A stretch of 64,000 nt of DNA from Bacilli bacterium (GTDB lineage Bacteria > Bacillota_I > Bacilli_A > ML615J-28 > CAG-313). The stretch covers positions 62,001-126,000 of the forward strand of contig JAFQPO010000002.1 of NCBI GenBank assembly GCA_017411715.1, read 5' to 3'. The position numbers and the translations under genes were made by a program. Position 1 is the stretch's first letter. Each line of letters opens with the position of its first letter. This document shows, piece by piece, positions 19,448 to 28,356 of this stretch. Below the pieces are notes generated by a model that worked only from the letters and a program-made list of their open reading frames with translations, searched no databases and was not told the origin of the DNA.

Positions 19448-20308
19448 TTAGTTTTTGTTAACTGAACCAAACACGTGCATCTTTTCAGTAACTGCAGCTT
19501 TAATACCTTGGCAAGCAGGACCTAAGATTTTACGAGGGTCATATGTTTTTGCGTTTTTAGGATCAGCAACCCATTCTCTTAATAATTTATTGAACGCTAA
19601 TTGACATTCAGTATTAACATTGATTTTGCATGTTCCACATGAAATAGCTTTTTGAATTTTGTCATCAGGAATACCTGTACCACCATGTAATACTAAAGGC
19701 ATATTTGTAGCTTCTAAGATTTCTTGCATTTCTACAAATCCTAAAACAGGTTCGCCTTGATAAGGACCATGTACTGAACCAAGTGCTGGTGCTAAAGCAT
19801 CAACGCCTGCTTCTTTAACAAGTCTTACACATTCAGCGCAGTCTGCATATTTGATACCACCGATAACACCATCTTCGTTACCACCTACAGTACCAACTTC
19901 TGCTTCAACACTTGCTCCGTGAGCATGTGCATAATCAACAACTTCTTTAGTCATTTTAATATTTTCTGCAATTGGATGATGTGATCCATCAATCATAACA
20001 GATGTAAATCCAGCATCGATTGCTTTTTTACAATTTTCAAAGCTTTGTCCGTGGTCTAAATGAATAGCAACATCAACAGTAATATTTAATTCTTCAATTA
20101 AACCTTTAACCATACCAGTTACAGTTTTAAATCCACCCATATATTTTGCTGCACCTTCAGATACACCAAGGATTACTGGAGAATTTAATTCTTGAGCTGT
20201 AGTTAAAATAGTTTTAGTCCATTCAAGGTTATTGATATTGAATTGACCAACTGCATATTTTCCTTCTTTTGCTTTTTGTAGCATATTAACCATATTTACT
20301 AATGGCAT
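19448..20308 (-). CDS. fba: Fructose-bisphosphate aldolase, class II
   Basis: This glycolytic enzyme cleaves fructose 1,6-bisphosphate to DHAP and glyceraldehyde 3-phosphate using zinc. The 286-residue TIM barrel has the zinc-ligand block HLDHGQ (about residue 85), [13 protein letters not shown], the second ligand region [11 protein letters not shown] and HGGTGIPDD. Its length and motifs match the FbaA/GatY type; a tagatose-bisphosphate preference cannot be excluded from sequence alone. It is monocistronic with its own promoter and terminator. Confidence 0.95.
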   Translation of the reverse strand: MPLVNMVNMLQKAKEGKYAVGQFNINNLEWTKTILTTAQELNSPVILGVSEGAAKYMGGFKTVTGMVKGLIEELNITVDVAIHLDHGQSFENCKKAIDAGFTSVMIDGSHHPIAENIKMTKEVVDYAHAHGASVEAEVGTVGGNEDGVIGGIKYADCAECVRLVKEAGVDALAPALGSVHGPYQGEPVLGFVEMQEILEATNMPLVLHGGTGIPDDKIQKAISCGTCKINVNTECQLAFNKLLREWVADPKNAKTYDPRKILGPACQGIKAAVTEKMHVFGSVNKN

Positions 20309-20341
20309 TTATATCACTCCTTTTATATATATTTCTGTAAA

Positions 20342-20370
20342 AGTATACCATAAGATAAAGATTTTTGCAA
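20342..20370 (-). promoter_or_regulatory. SigA-type promoter of fba
   Basis: On the minus strand TTGCAA and TATACT lie 17 bases apart with TGG before the -10; the fba ATG follows 34 bases downstream with AAGGAGTG between. Confidence 0.65.
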
Positions 20371-20385
20371 ATATATATACTTTAA

Positions 20386-20418
20386 AAAAACAAAAAGGTC
20401 CTTATATAAGAACCTTTT
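20386..20418 (-). terminator. Terminator after spoVT
   Basis: The stem AAAAGGTTC / GGACCTTTT (with mismatch) around TTATATAA is followed by TTTTG and more T on the minus strand; it overlaps the spoVT stop codon. Confidence 0.7.
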
Positions 20419-20947
20419 ATCCTTCTAAATATCTGCTCATAAAAACTCCACTAAATTCTGCTAAGCTCTTATCAACATCTGTAATATCTTTATCACTACT
20501 AACTACTACGCAACCAATTATATCCCCATATACATTGATTGGTTTAATAATAGATGGTTTCTTTAATTCAACATTATCACATATTTCTATCTTATCTGTC
20601 TTATTTACAACAATAGTTGATCTTTTAGATATCTTATCTTCTAATCTTAGTGAGATTTTTTTGCCGACAATATCTTTTTTGTAATTTCCTGCCGCAGCTA
20701 TTACTCTTTCATTATCTGTAATAACTACATCTTTTTTATTTGAATTATATATACTTTCTGCGAATTCAATCACAAAATCATTAACATTTTGAACAGGAGA
20801 ATATTTTTTTAAGATAATTTGATCACTTCCATCGATAAATATTTCTAGTGATTCGCCTTCTTTAATTCTCATTGTTCTTCTTAATTCTTTAGGAATTACA
20901 ATTCTTCCTAGATCATCTATTCTTCTTACTACACCAGTTGCTTTCAT
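20417..20947 (-). CDS. spoVT: Stage V sporulation protein T, AbrB-family regulator
   Basis: SpoVT is a forespore transcription factor that tunes SigG-dependent genes in Bacillus. The 176-residue protein has an AbrB/SpoVT DNA-binding domain in residues 1-45 (MKATGVVRRIDDLGRIVIPK, RTMRIKEGESLEIF) and a GAF-like sensory domain from about residue 55. Gene order spoVT-mfd-pth is that of Bacillus. Some non-sporulating Bacillota keep SpoVT homologues, so its presence alone does not prove sporulation. Confidence 0.92.
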   Translation of the reverse strand: MKATGVVRRIDDLGRIVIPKELRRTMRIKEGESLEIFIDGSDQIILKKYSPVQNVNDFVIEFAESIYNSNKKDVVITDNERVIAAAGNYKKDIVGKKISLRLEDKISKRSTIVVNKTDKIEICDNVELKKPSIIKPINVYGDIIGCVVVSSDKDITDVDKSLAEFSGVFMSRYLEG

Positions 20948-21010
20948 AAAATCACCACCTTTTTCTTCCTTTTATATTATTGGTGACTTTATGATATATA
21001 TACATTTAAA

Positions 21011-24000
21011 TTAAAATTCTTCTAAGAATTTTGTTAAGTAATATATATAGTTAGTTTTAGATTTAGATTTTAGATAATCATTTAAAGTAATGATAACATA
21101 TATTCTTTCTTTTTGATATTTAAAATTCCATGCCTTTCCATAATGCATAGATAAATCCACAATCTTTTTATAATTGATTGTTTTTGTTTTTTCTTTATCA
21201 AAATTAAATTCAACTACTTTTTCATTATCTTTGTAACTTTCTATTCCTTTTTGTTTTAATAAATATTCTAAATATCTGCTTTCTATATATATCTTAATTT
21301 CTTCAGATAATGTTCCATATCGATCTTGAAACTCATTTATTAAATCAAATATTTGTGTTCTAGATGTAACTTTGCTGATGGATTTGTGCATATCTATTCT
21401 TATAGCATCATCATCAACATAGTTTGTATCAATATGACGTGATGTATTAACATTAATATTTCTAGTTTCTTCTTTTGTAACTTTCCCTTTTTGTTCATCA
21501 ATTGCTTCATTTAGCATTTTTAGATATAGTTCAATGCCAATATCATCAATAAAACCAGATTGTTCACTACCTAAAATATCACCAGCACCCCTTATTGCTA
21601 AGTCGCGCATTGCTATTTTATATCCACTACCAAGTGTTGTGAATTCTTTGATTGTATCAAGACGTTTTCTAGCTGCATCAGATAGCGTGTGTTCTTTATC
21701 ATACATTAAATATGCATATGCTATTTTATCACTTCTACCAACTCGTCCTCTTATTTGATATAATTGTGCAAGACCTAACAAATCTGTTTTTTCTATAATT
21801 ATAGTATTCGCATTAGGGATATCTATACCTGTTTCAACAATTGTAGTGCATACTAATACATCATACATTTTATCTAAAAATAAAGACAATGTATCTTCTA
21901 TTTCATCTTTATCCATTCCGCCATGGATGATTGCGACTTTAGCATTAGGAACAAGTCTTTTAATTTTTCTTTTAACACTATCAAGCAATGTTATTCTATT
22001 AAGTAAATAAAATACTTGACCACCTCTACCAAGTTCACGATTAATAGCTTCTCTAATAACTGATTCATTTGTTTTCAATACATATGTTTGTACACTTAAT
22101 CTATTTACCGGTGGAGTTTCAATTAGACTCATATCTCTTAATCCTGTTAATGCCATCTGCATTGTTCTAGGAATTGGGGTTGCTGAAAGAGACAAAACAT
22201 CAATATTAGCTTTAATTTCTTTAATTCTTTCTTTGTGTTCAACACCAAATCTATGTTCTTCATCTATGATTAAAAGACCAAGTGATTTAAACTTTACATC
22301 ATTTGATAATAATCTATGTGTTCCGATTACAATATCTACATACCCGCTTTTTAATCCTTCAAGTGTTTTTTTAATTGTTTCTTTGTCTACAAATCTACTT
22401 AATAATTCAACTCTAACACCATATTTTTCAAATCTTTCTTTAAATGAATAATAATGTTGTCTAGCAAGTACTGTAGTTGGCACTAAATATACGACTTGTT
22501 TTCCATTATCTACTGCTTTAAATGCAGCACGCATAGCTACTTCTGTTTTTCCAAACCCTACATCGCCACAGACTAATCTATCCATAGGTCTTGTGGATTC
22601 CATATCATTTTTAACATCTTGACATGCTTTTAATTGACCCGGTGTTTCAACAAAACCAAAGTCATTTTCAAATTCTTTTTGAGTTTCTGAGTCTTTTTCA
22701 TATATATATCCTTGCATAAGTTCACGTTTTGCTTGGATATCTATTAGTTTTTTCGCGACAAGTTTTATCTTTTCTTTAATTTTTTCTTTTTTCTTTTCCC
22801 ACTCTTTAGAATTTGTTTTAGAAAGTTTTGGTATTCTTTCACTATTACCGATATATTTTTCTAAAACATATATGTTCGCAACAGGTATATATAGCTTTGA
22901 TTCATTTGCATATTCAATTCTAATATAATCATTAACGGTTTGTCCTAAAGTAATTGATTCAATACCTTTATATATACCAATACCATAATCTCTATGTACA
23001 ACATAATCTCCAGGGCTTAATTCTTCTTTACTATATATTTGCTTTGATTCATTATATAGTTTTTGATATTTATGATGTCTTGTAACTTTGCCTTTAGATA
23101 TTTCTAGCGGAGTTATTATTTCAGTATTATCTCCATACGCATTAAACCCTAAGGCATTTTCTAATACTACAGTATTAATTGTATTATTTTTTAATTCATT
23201 AATATCATTTATTCTTTGATACTTGACGTTATTTGCTTCAAGTAAAGACTCAATAAACTTTAATTTATCTTCTGCAGTATGTGTTAATATATATGTTTTT
23301 TTATTATTTACATTTAATTCATCTATTAAACTTTTAAAATTATTATTGTAATCTTCAACCTCATTTGTTTTTAGGTTATATTCAGTCATACTTTTTGACT
23401 CTAAATTCGTATAATCAGGCGAAAATTGGTCAAAATAGACACTTTTTGAAACAAAAGGCATAATTTCTTTTACTGATTTAAAAAGTCCGTAATCTTTGAT
23501 GTTTTCGTTTTGTTTAAAAAACTCACTTAATTCTAGAATGTTTAGTTTTTCTTTTTCTAAAATATGATTAATTTCATTGAAAACAACTTTTGGTTTACCT
23601 ATTAATTCTAAAAAAGATATATATTTTTCATCTATTAATGGTAAATATTTATACATTAAATCAAGATTATTATATTCACTAATATTATTTTTATCTTTTT
23701 CTAATGTTATATTTTCAATTATTTTACCAATTTGATCTTTTTCATAATATATTTCATACATTGGAATAATCTCAATGTTAGATATTTTTTCAATACTCAT
23801 TTGTGAATTAGGATCAAAATATTTAATGGTTTCAATTTCATCATCAAAATAATTTATTCTAACTGGATACTTGTCGCCTACTATATATATATCAATAACA
23901 CTACCTCTAGTACTAAATTGACCCACACTTTCAGTTAAGGATGCTTTTTTATATCCTCTTGATGTTAATATTTCAACGAGTGTTTCTTTTTTACATATAT

Positions 24001-24439
24001 CTCCTGCTTTTATTTTAACAAATGAATCAACAATCTTTTCTTTTGACATTACATGTCTTAAAAAACCTTCTAAATTAGTTACTATGATTTGTGGTTTATT
24101 ATCAATTATGTTTTTAATTGTTGATAATCTTGCTAGTCTAAAATCACTTGTAGTAGCTAAAAGTTCTTGGGTTATTAATTCTTCGACGGGAAAAAAGCTG
24201 ACAAAGTCAGCCCCTAATATTTCTAAAAAGTCTAAATATGCATTATTCGCATGAAAAATATTTGCATAAACAACTAATATTGTTTCTTTATTCTCTAAAA
24301 AAGACGCGGCAAGAGTTGCGACTCTTGACTTAAAAGATGCATTATATATATATAAATCATCATTTACATTAGATATTTTCGAAGATGCCTCACAAATAGT
24401 CGGGCATTTTTTTAATATATCAAAATAATTCATGTTCAT
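21011..24439 (-). CDS. mfd: Transcription-repair coupling factor Mfd
   Basis: Mfd displaces RNA polymerase stalled at DNA damage and recruits UvrA. The protein of about 1142 residues has a UvrB-like N-terminal domain, the RNA-polymerase-interacting domain (SPGDYVVHRDYGIGIYKG), and RecG-like helicase motifs: GDVGFGKTEVAMRAAFKA, DEEHRFGV, LSATPIPRTM and QIRGRVGRSD. ATG 24439 is favoured because GGTG lies 7 bases upstream and the frame begins MNMNYFD; ATG 24451, four codons further up, overlaps pth. It is coupled to pth. Confidence 0.96.
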   Translation of the reverse strand: MNMNYFDILKKCPTICEASSKISNVNDDLYIYNASFKSRVATLAASFLENKETILVVYANIFHANNAYLDFLEILGADFVSFFPVEELITQELLATTSDFRLARLSTIKNIIDNKPQIIVTNLEGFLRHVMSKEKIVDSFVKIKAGDICKKETLVEILTSRGYKKASLTESVGQFSTRGSVIDIYIVGDKYPVRINYFDDEIETIKYFDPNSQMSIEKISNIEIIPMYEIYYEKDQIGKIIENITLEKDKNNISEYNNLDLMYKYLPLIDEKYISFLELIGKPKVVFNEINHILEKEKLNILELSEFFKQNENIKDYGLFKSVKEIMPFVSKSVYFDQFSPDYTNLESKSMTEYNLKTNEVEDYNNNFKSLIDELNVNNKKTYILTHTAEDKLKFIESLLEANNVKYQRINDINELKNNTINTVVLENALGFNAYGDNTEIITPLEISKGKVTRHHKYQKLYNESKQIYSKEELSPGDYVVHRDYGIGIYKGIESITLGQTVNDYIRIEYANESKLYIPVANIYVLEKYIGNSERIPKLSKTNSKEWEKKKEKIKEKIKLVAKKLIDIQAKRELMQGYIYEKDSETQKEFENDFGFVETPGQLKACQDVKNDMESTRPMDRLVCGDVGFGKTEVAMRAAFKAVDNGKQVVYLVPTTVLARQHYYSFKERFEKYGVRVELLSRFVDKETIKKTLEGLKSGYVDIVIGTHRLLSNDVKFKSLGLLIIDEEHRFGVEHKERIKEIKANIDVLSLSATPIPRTMQMALTGLRDMSLIETPPVNRLSVQTYVLKTNESVIREAINRELGRGGQVFYLLNRITLLDSVKRKIKRLVPNAKVAIIHGGMDKDEIEDTLSLFLDKMYDVLVCTTIVETGIDIPNANTIIIEKTDLLGLAQLYQIRGRVGRSDKIAYAYLMYDKEHTLSDAARKRLDTIKEFTTLGSGYKIAMRDLAIRGAGDILGSEQSGFIDDIGIELYLKMLNEAIDEQKGKVTKEETRNINVNTSRHIDTNYVDDDAIRIDMHKSISKVTSRTQIFDLINEFQDRYGTLSEEIKIYIESRYLEYLLKQKGIESYKDNEKVVEFNFDKEKTKTINYKKIVDLSMHYGKAWNFKYQKERIYVIITLNDYLKSKSKTNYIYYLTKFLEEF

Positions 24440-24440
24440 A

Positions 24441-24998
24441 TTATGCACCATTATATTTATTCATTGCCTCAACAACACCTTTTTGAGCAATTGTTGAAAA
24501 AACTTCTGGTGCAAGTTGTAATATTTTATCTAAATCTTTTCTTTCAACAGAATTAAATTTAGATAAAACATAATCAATTACATCTGAATTAGCTTTACTA
24601 ATGCCTATTCTTATTCTTGTAAAGTCTTGTGTACCAACGCTAGCTATAATAGATTTCATTCCATTATGACCGCCGCTAGAACCACGTTCTCTAATTCTAA
24701 CTTTTCCTATATATAAATCCATATCATCATAAGCAACTACTACATCTTTAATATCTATATTATAATAATTCATTACCAAACTCACTGCTTTACCTGATAA
24801 ATTCATATATGTAGTTGGTTTAATGATGTAGTGTTTTTCTCCAAAAGCTTCAAAGCTTCCTATAATACATTCTAATTTCTTTTCAATTTTGAATGATACA
24901 TTATATGCTTTAGCAATTTCATCTACAAACATAAAACCACAATTGTGTCTTGTGTTTTCATATTTCTTACCAGGATTGCCAAGTCCTACTAATAACAT
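24441..24998 (-). CDS. pth: Peptidyl-tRNA hydrolase
   Basis: Pth recycles peptidyl-tRNA released from stalled ribosomes. The 185-residue protein shows GLGNPGKKYENTRHNCGF with the catalytic His in TRHN, the Asp block VAYDDMDLYIGKVRIRERGS and the SGGHNGMKSI loop. It is directly upstream of mfd, as in Bacillus, and 9 bases after folD. Confidence 0.97.
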   Translation of the reverse strand: MLLVGLGNPGKKYENTRHNCGFMFVDEIAKAYNVSFKIEKKLECIIGSFEAFGEKHYIIKPTTYMNLSGKAVSLVMNYYNIDIKDVVVAYDDMDLYIGKVRIRERGSSGGHNGMKSIIASVGTQDFTRIRIGISKANSDVIDYVLSKFNSVERKDLDKILQLAPEVFSTIAQKGVVEAMNKYNGA

Positions 24999-25007
24999 TT
25001 TATCACC

Positions 25008-25850
25008 TTACTTTTTTTGTAATATATATGTTTTAACTGTATTTTCTAAAAGTCCCGCAATTGTTAAAGGTCCAACTCCTCCAGGAACAGGGGTAATATA
25101 TGATGCAATATTGCTTACATTTTTAAAATCCACATCCCCACAAAGGCCCAAAGAATCTCTATTCATACCAACGTCAACAACAACAGCTCCAGGTTTAATA
25201 TATTCTGTTGTAATCATTTTAGCTCTACCTATTGCGACTACAACAATATCAGCACGTTTTGAAACAAGTGGTAAATCTTTTGTTTTAGAGTGGGCAACTG
25301 TAACTGTTGCATTTTCTTGAAGTAATAAATGAGCCATTGGTTTACCTACAATATTACTTCTGCCTATAACTAAAGCTTCTTTTCCGGATATTTCAATATT
25401 ATAACTTTTCAATAATTTAATAATACCATATGGTGTTGCTGGCAAAATAGCTTCAGCCCCCGCAAACAACATACCTTTATTTAAAGTACTAAATCCATCA
25501 ACATCTTTTAATGGTGAAATTGTATCAATAATTCTTTGTTCATGCATATGTTTTGGAACAGGAAGTTGAACAATTATACCATGAACACTTGCATCTTTGT
25601 TTAGTTTTTCTATTTCTTCTAAAAGATATTCTTCAGTAATATCACTTTCATATTTATATACTTTTGCTGTAATACCAACATAAGAAGCAGCTTTTACTTT
25701 ATTTCTTACATATATCTTACTAGCTTCATTATCACCAACAACACAAATTGCTAATGTAATTTCTTCATTATATATATTATTTAATTCCAAAACTTTGTTT
25801 TTTATTTCATCTTTCCACTTTGCAGCACAGTCTTTTCCATCTAATATCAT
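25008..25850 (-). CDS. folD: Bifunctional methylenetetrahydrofolate dehydrogenase/cyclohydrolase FolD
   Basis: FolD oxidises 5,10-methylene-THF to 10-formyl-THF in two steps for purine and formyl-Met synthesis. The 280-residue protein has the catalytic Lys region around residue 55 (YVRNKVKAASYVGI), VQLPVPKHM, the Rossmann block GRSNIVGKPMAHLLL and the closing TPVPGGVGPLTIAGLLENT. It sits in a compact run with ppa and pth. Confidence 0.97.
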   Translation of the reverse strand: MILDGKDCAAKWKDEIKNKVLELNNIYNEEITLAICVVGDNEASKIYVRNKVKAASYVGITAKVYKYESDITEEYLLEEIEKLNKDASVHGIIVQLPVPKHMHEQRIIDTISPLKDVDGFSTLNKGMLFAGAEAILPATPYGIIKLLKSYNIEISGKEALVIGRSNIVGKPMAHLLLQENATVTVAHSKTKDLPLVSKRADIVVVAIGRAKMITTEYIKPGAVVVDVGMNRDSLGLCGDVDFKNVSNIASYITPVPGGVGPLTIAGLLENTVKTYILQKK

Positions 25851-25867
25851 ATATATACCTCGTTATT

Positions 25868-26398
25868 TTATTTATTAAAACATTTATTATATCTATCTAA
25901 GCTTTCTTCAATTATCTTAATAGCACCAGTTTTTCCTTGTGTCATTAAAACATATGTTTCTTTGTGTTCTAATTGTTTATATACTTCAAAAAAGTGCATA
26001 ATTTCTTCAATTAAATGTTTTGGTAAATCAGTTAAATCTTGATAGAAGTTCCAGTTAGGATCATTAAATGGTATCGCAATTATCTTATCATCAGCAACTC
26101 CACCATCACTCATACTTATTACCCCTATTGGATAACATTCTACCATACAAAGAGGCTTAATGGCTTCACTACAAAGCACTAAAACATCAAGTGGATCATC
26201 ATCTTCAGCTAATGTTTTAGGAATAAACCCATAATTAGCAGGGTAGTGTGTAGATGTATGAAGAATTCTATCTAATATCAATAAACCAGATTCTTTATCA
26301 AGTTCATATTTATTTTTACTTTGTTTTTCAATTTCCACCACCGCAACAAATTTATTAGGTGTAATTCTTTCTATTTTAATATCATGCCATACATTCAT
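25868..26398 (-). CDS. ppa: Inorganic pyrophosphatase, family I
   Basis: The enzyme hydrolyses pyrophosphate to drive biosynthetic reactions. The 176-residue protein has the substrate-binding region THYPANYGFIPKTL, the metal-binding DDDPLDVLVL motif (usually DGDPLDVLVL) and the KIIAIPFNDP block. Family I enzymes are soluble hexamers; many Bacillota use the unrelated family II, so this choice is a lineage marker. Confidence 0.93.
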   Translation of the reverse strand: MNVWHDIKIERITPNKFVAVVEIEKQSKNKYELDKESGLLILDRILHTSTHYPANYGFIPKTLAEDDDPLDVLVLCSEAIKPLCMVECYPIGVISMSDGGVADDKIIAIPFNDPNWNFYQDLTDLPKHLIEEIMHFFEVYKQLEHKETYVLMTQGKTGAIKIIEESLDRYNKCFNK

Positions 26399-26409
26399 AT
26401 ATATACCTC

Positions 26410-26886
26410 CTATTGATTTTCAATTTGGTTAATCGCTGCAGCTATTGCGTTTTCAAATAATCTATCACAGCTTTTGCCTGTTGGATTTTCTAATAAACAG
26501 TTTTCAGGTTCATCTTGCTTATTCAAAAAACTTAGTACATCTTGTTTTGTTACATCTTTTTTATCTTTATATATATGTTTTACCGCATCAAAACATTCAC
26601 TGAGTTTAATGTTATGACAATAACATATAATATATTTATTAAGATTTTCTTTAAACCATATATCTACTTTAACATCTTGTTTAGGTATTGTCACATCTTT
26701 ATCATTAAAATACGCCACATTGCATTTTTTATTAATACACAAATAATACATATCATCTAAATTAACTTTATTATTTGTCATATGTGCAACTGTTATTGAT
26801 TCTACATGCATTCCAGCTGCACCACAAACAGGACATTTTGGCCCACATGAAGTTTGACAAGTAGAACAATCATTATTACAATTCAT
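26410..26886 (-). CDS. CopZ N-terminal-domain-like Cys-rich protein (zinc / 2Fe-2S)
   Basis: The 158-residue protein has Cys residues at 3, 7, 10, 14, 18, 21, 50, 55, 88, 90, 98 and others. The pattern CPVCG ... CINKKCNVAYF followed by IICYCHNIKLSECFD recalls the N-terminal half of archaeal CopZ, in which a zinc site precedes a BFD-like 2Fe-2S site. No C-terminal heavy-metal-associated domain is present, so a copper chaperone role is not supported directly. It is the first gene of the run leading to ppa, folD, pth and mfd, divergent from cwlJ. Family assignment is moderately sure and function unknown. Confidence 0.55.
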   Translation of the reverse strand: MNCNNDCSTCQTSCGPKCPVCGAAGMHVESITVAHMTNNKVNLDDMYYLCINKKCNVAYFNDKDVTIPKQDVKVDIWFKENLNKYIICYCHNIKLSECFDAVKHIYKDKKDVTKQDVLSFLNKQDEPENCLLENPTGKSCDRLFENAIAAAINQIENQ

Positions 26887-26976
26887 AAATACCTCCTATT
26901 TATTTTACCATAAAATATTTTTTATTTAGTCATAATAATATTTTTATTACATATATTTTATTGACAAGGTGAGAAT

Positions 26977-27399
26977 ATGGCAGTTATTAAATACAACGAA
27001 AAAGAAGTTCAACTATTAGCTCGCTTAATGCGCGCAGAAGCTGAAGGTGAAGGAGAAAAAGGAATGTTGCTAGTTGGAAACGTTGGAGTTAACAGAGTAC
27101 TAGCAAAATGCCTAGACTTCAAAAATATAAATACCGTTACTAAAATGGTTTTTCAAAGACCTGGCGGTTTTGAATCAACATTAAAAAGTTACTTTTATCA
27201 AAAAGCAAGAAATGTTGATATTAAACTTGCCAAAAGATCTTTAAAAGGAGAAAGATATGTTCCAGCCACAAAAGCTCTTTGGTTCTATAGTACAAAATCA
27301 GGTACTTGCCAAAGTAAATGGTGGGGACAATGGAATAGCGGTATCTATAAATCACACTGTTTTTATGCGCCTGTTGATAGCGAAAACTGCTATATTTAA
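26977..27399 (+). CDS. CwlJ/SleB-family spore cortex-lytic hydrolase
   Basis: The 140-residue protein is a stand-alone Hydrolase_2 domain with the catalytic Glu region LARLMRAEAEGEGEKG, VGNVGVNRV, and the closing KSHCFYAP (usual form GHVFYAP). CwlJ cleaves spore cortex peptidoglycan during germination and needs GerQ for its retention; the next gene is gerQ, which supports the CwlJ assignment over a general cell-wall hydrolase. No signal peptide is present, as in CwlJ. It starts at ATG 26977 after AAGGTGAG and runs head-on to replication. Confidence 0.85.
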   Translation: MAVIKYNEKEVQLLARLMRAEAEGEGEKGMLLVGNVGVNRVLAKCLDFKNINTVTKMVFQRPGGFESTLKSYFYQKARNVDIKLAKRSLKGERYVPATKALWFYSTKSGTCQSKWWGQWNSGIYKSHCFYAPVDSENCYI

Positions 27400-27420
27400 C
27401 CTAATTTTAAGAAAGGAAGA

Positions 27421-27458
27421 AGGAAATTTTTATAACTTTTGCTAAATAAATATTTCCT
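27421..27458 (+). promoter_or_regulatory. Intergenic hairpin in the gerQ leader
   Basis: A 13-bp inverted repeat with one mismatch (AGGAAATTTTTAT at 27421-27433, ATAAATATTTCCT at 27446-27458) and a 12-base loop fills the cwlJ-gerQ gap. It lies between a purine-rich AGGAAG-type site at about 27414-27424 and the gerQ ATG, which otherwise has no ribosome binding site close by. No T-run follows, so it is not a normal terminator. Confidence 0.5.
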
Positions 27459-27466
27459 ATTTAATT

Positions 27467-27811
27467 ATGACAATTAATTATCAAAATCCGCCTCAACCTT
27501 ATCCAGGATATGGGTATTTTCCACCACCTCCACAAGGCTTTTCACCTGAACAAAATCCTTATTTAGCCGATGAACAATCATATGTTGAAAACATCTTAAG
27601 ACTTAATAAAGGAAAGTTTGCTACAGTATACATGAGCTTTGAAGGAAGTCAATGGGGATCTAAAATATTTAGAGGAACAATCATCGCGGCTGGTAAAGAT
27701 CACATTATCTTAAAAGATCAGCAAACCAACGCCACATATTTATTACTCACAATATATCTATCATATGTTACCTTTGATGAAGACATTGAATATGAATACC
27801 CATATGAATAG
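27467..27811 (+). CDS. gerQ: Spore coat protein GerQ
   Basis: GerQ is an inner-coat protein needed for CwlJ localisation and is crosslinked by transglutaminase in Bacillus. The 114-residue protein has a Pro/Tyr/Gln-rich N-terminal 40 residues and the conserved core SYVENILRLNKGKFATVYM, WGSKIFRGTIIAAGKDHII and YLLLTIYLSYVTFDE. It is directly downstream of the CwlJ-like gene; the pair is also adjacent in B. subtilis. Confidence 0.9.
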   Translation: MTINYQNPPQPYPGYGYFPPPPQGFSPEQNPYLADEQSYVENILRLNKGKFATVYMSFEGSQWGSKIFRGTIIAAGKDHIILKDQQTNATYLLLTIYLSYVTFDEDIEYEYPYE

Positions 27812-27904
27812 TATGTTACAATTTTAATCATTTTATCTTTATATTTGTTTTTAAGTTTTCTTTTTGATAAAATATACATATATACTTGTCAAGGAGAATA
27901 ATAT

Positions 27905-28303
27905 ATGTGTATTTTTTGTAAAATTATCAATAATGAAATTCCATCTTATAAAATTTATGAAGATGAATATACTTTAGCTTTCTTAGATTTATCACAAGCA
28001 ACAAAAGGGCATACTTTAATTGTACCAAAAAAACATTTCGCAAACATTTTTGAAACACCTTGTGAAGAATTACATCACATAATGAATTCTGTTAAAGCTG
28101 TTACAGAAAAGTTAAAAAAATCTTTAGGCGTTGAAAATGTTAATATTTTAAATAACTCTGGTACATTAGCTGGGCAAACCGTTCACCATTTGCATTTCCA
28201 TGTTATTCCTAGATATGAGAATGATAATTGTGAATTATGCCCATCAGCTACTAATCCATCTTTTGATGAACTTAAAAATCTTTGTGATTTAATCAATAAT
28301 TAA
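27905..28303 (+). CDS. HIT-family nucleotide hydrolase/transferase
   Basis: The 132-residue protein carries the histidine triad HHLHFHVIPRY near residue 95 and a CIFCKIINNEIPSYKIYED opening with a CxxC, like the Hit proteins of Bacillota that hydrolyse adenosine phosphoramidates and related dinucleotides. AAGGAG precedes the ATG, and the gene ends in a strong terminator. Exact substrate is not predictable. Confidence 0.92.
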   Translation: MCIFCKIINNEIPSYKIYEDEYTLAFLDLSQATKGHTLIVPKKHFANIFETPCEELHHIMNSVKAVTEKLKKSLGVENVNILNNSGTLAGQTVHHLHFHVIPRYENDNCELCPSATNPSFDELKNLCDLINN

Positions 28304-28321
28304 TAATTCTTTTTATCAAAA

Positions 28322-28354
28322 AGCAACAACATTTTTTCAATGTTGTTGTTTTTT
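28322..28354. terminator. Bidirectional terminator between the HIT gene and serS
   Basis: The stem AACAACAT / ATGTTGTT with loop TTTTTCA-type sequence (28325-28348) is followed by TTTTTTA on the plus strand and CTTTTTG on the minus strand, separating two convergent genes. Confidence 0.85.
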
Positions 28355-28356
28355 AT

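Noticed and set aside
27257-27445. 62-residue frame overlapping the end of the CwlJ-like gene
   Set aside because: It is a +2 shadow of the hydrolase with no initiation site; gerQ, not this frame, is the next gene.
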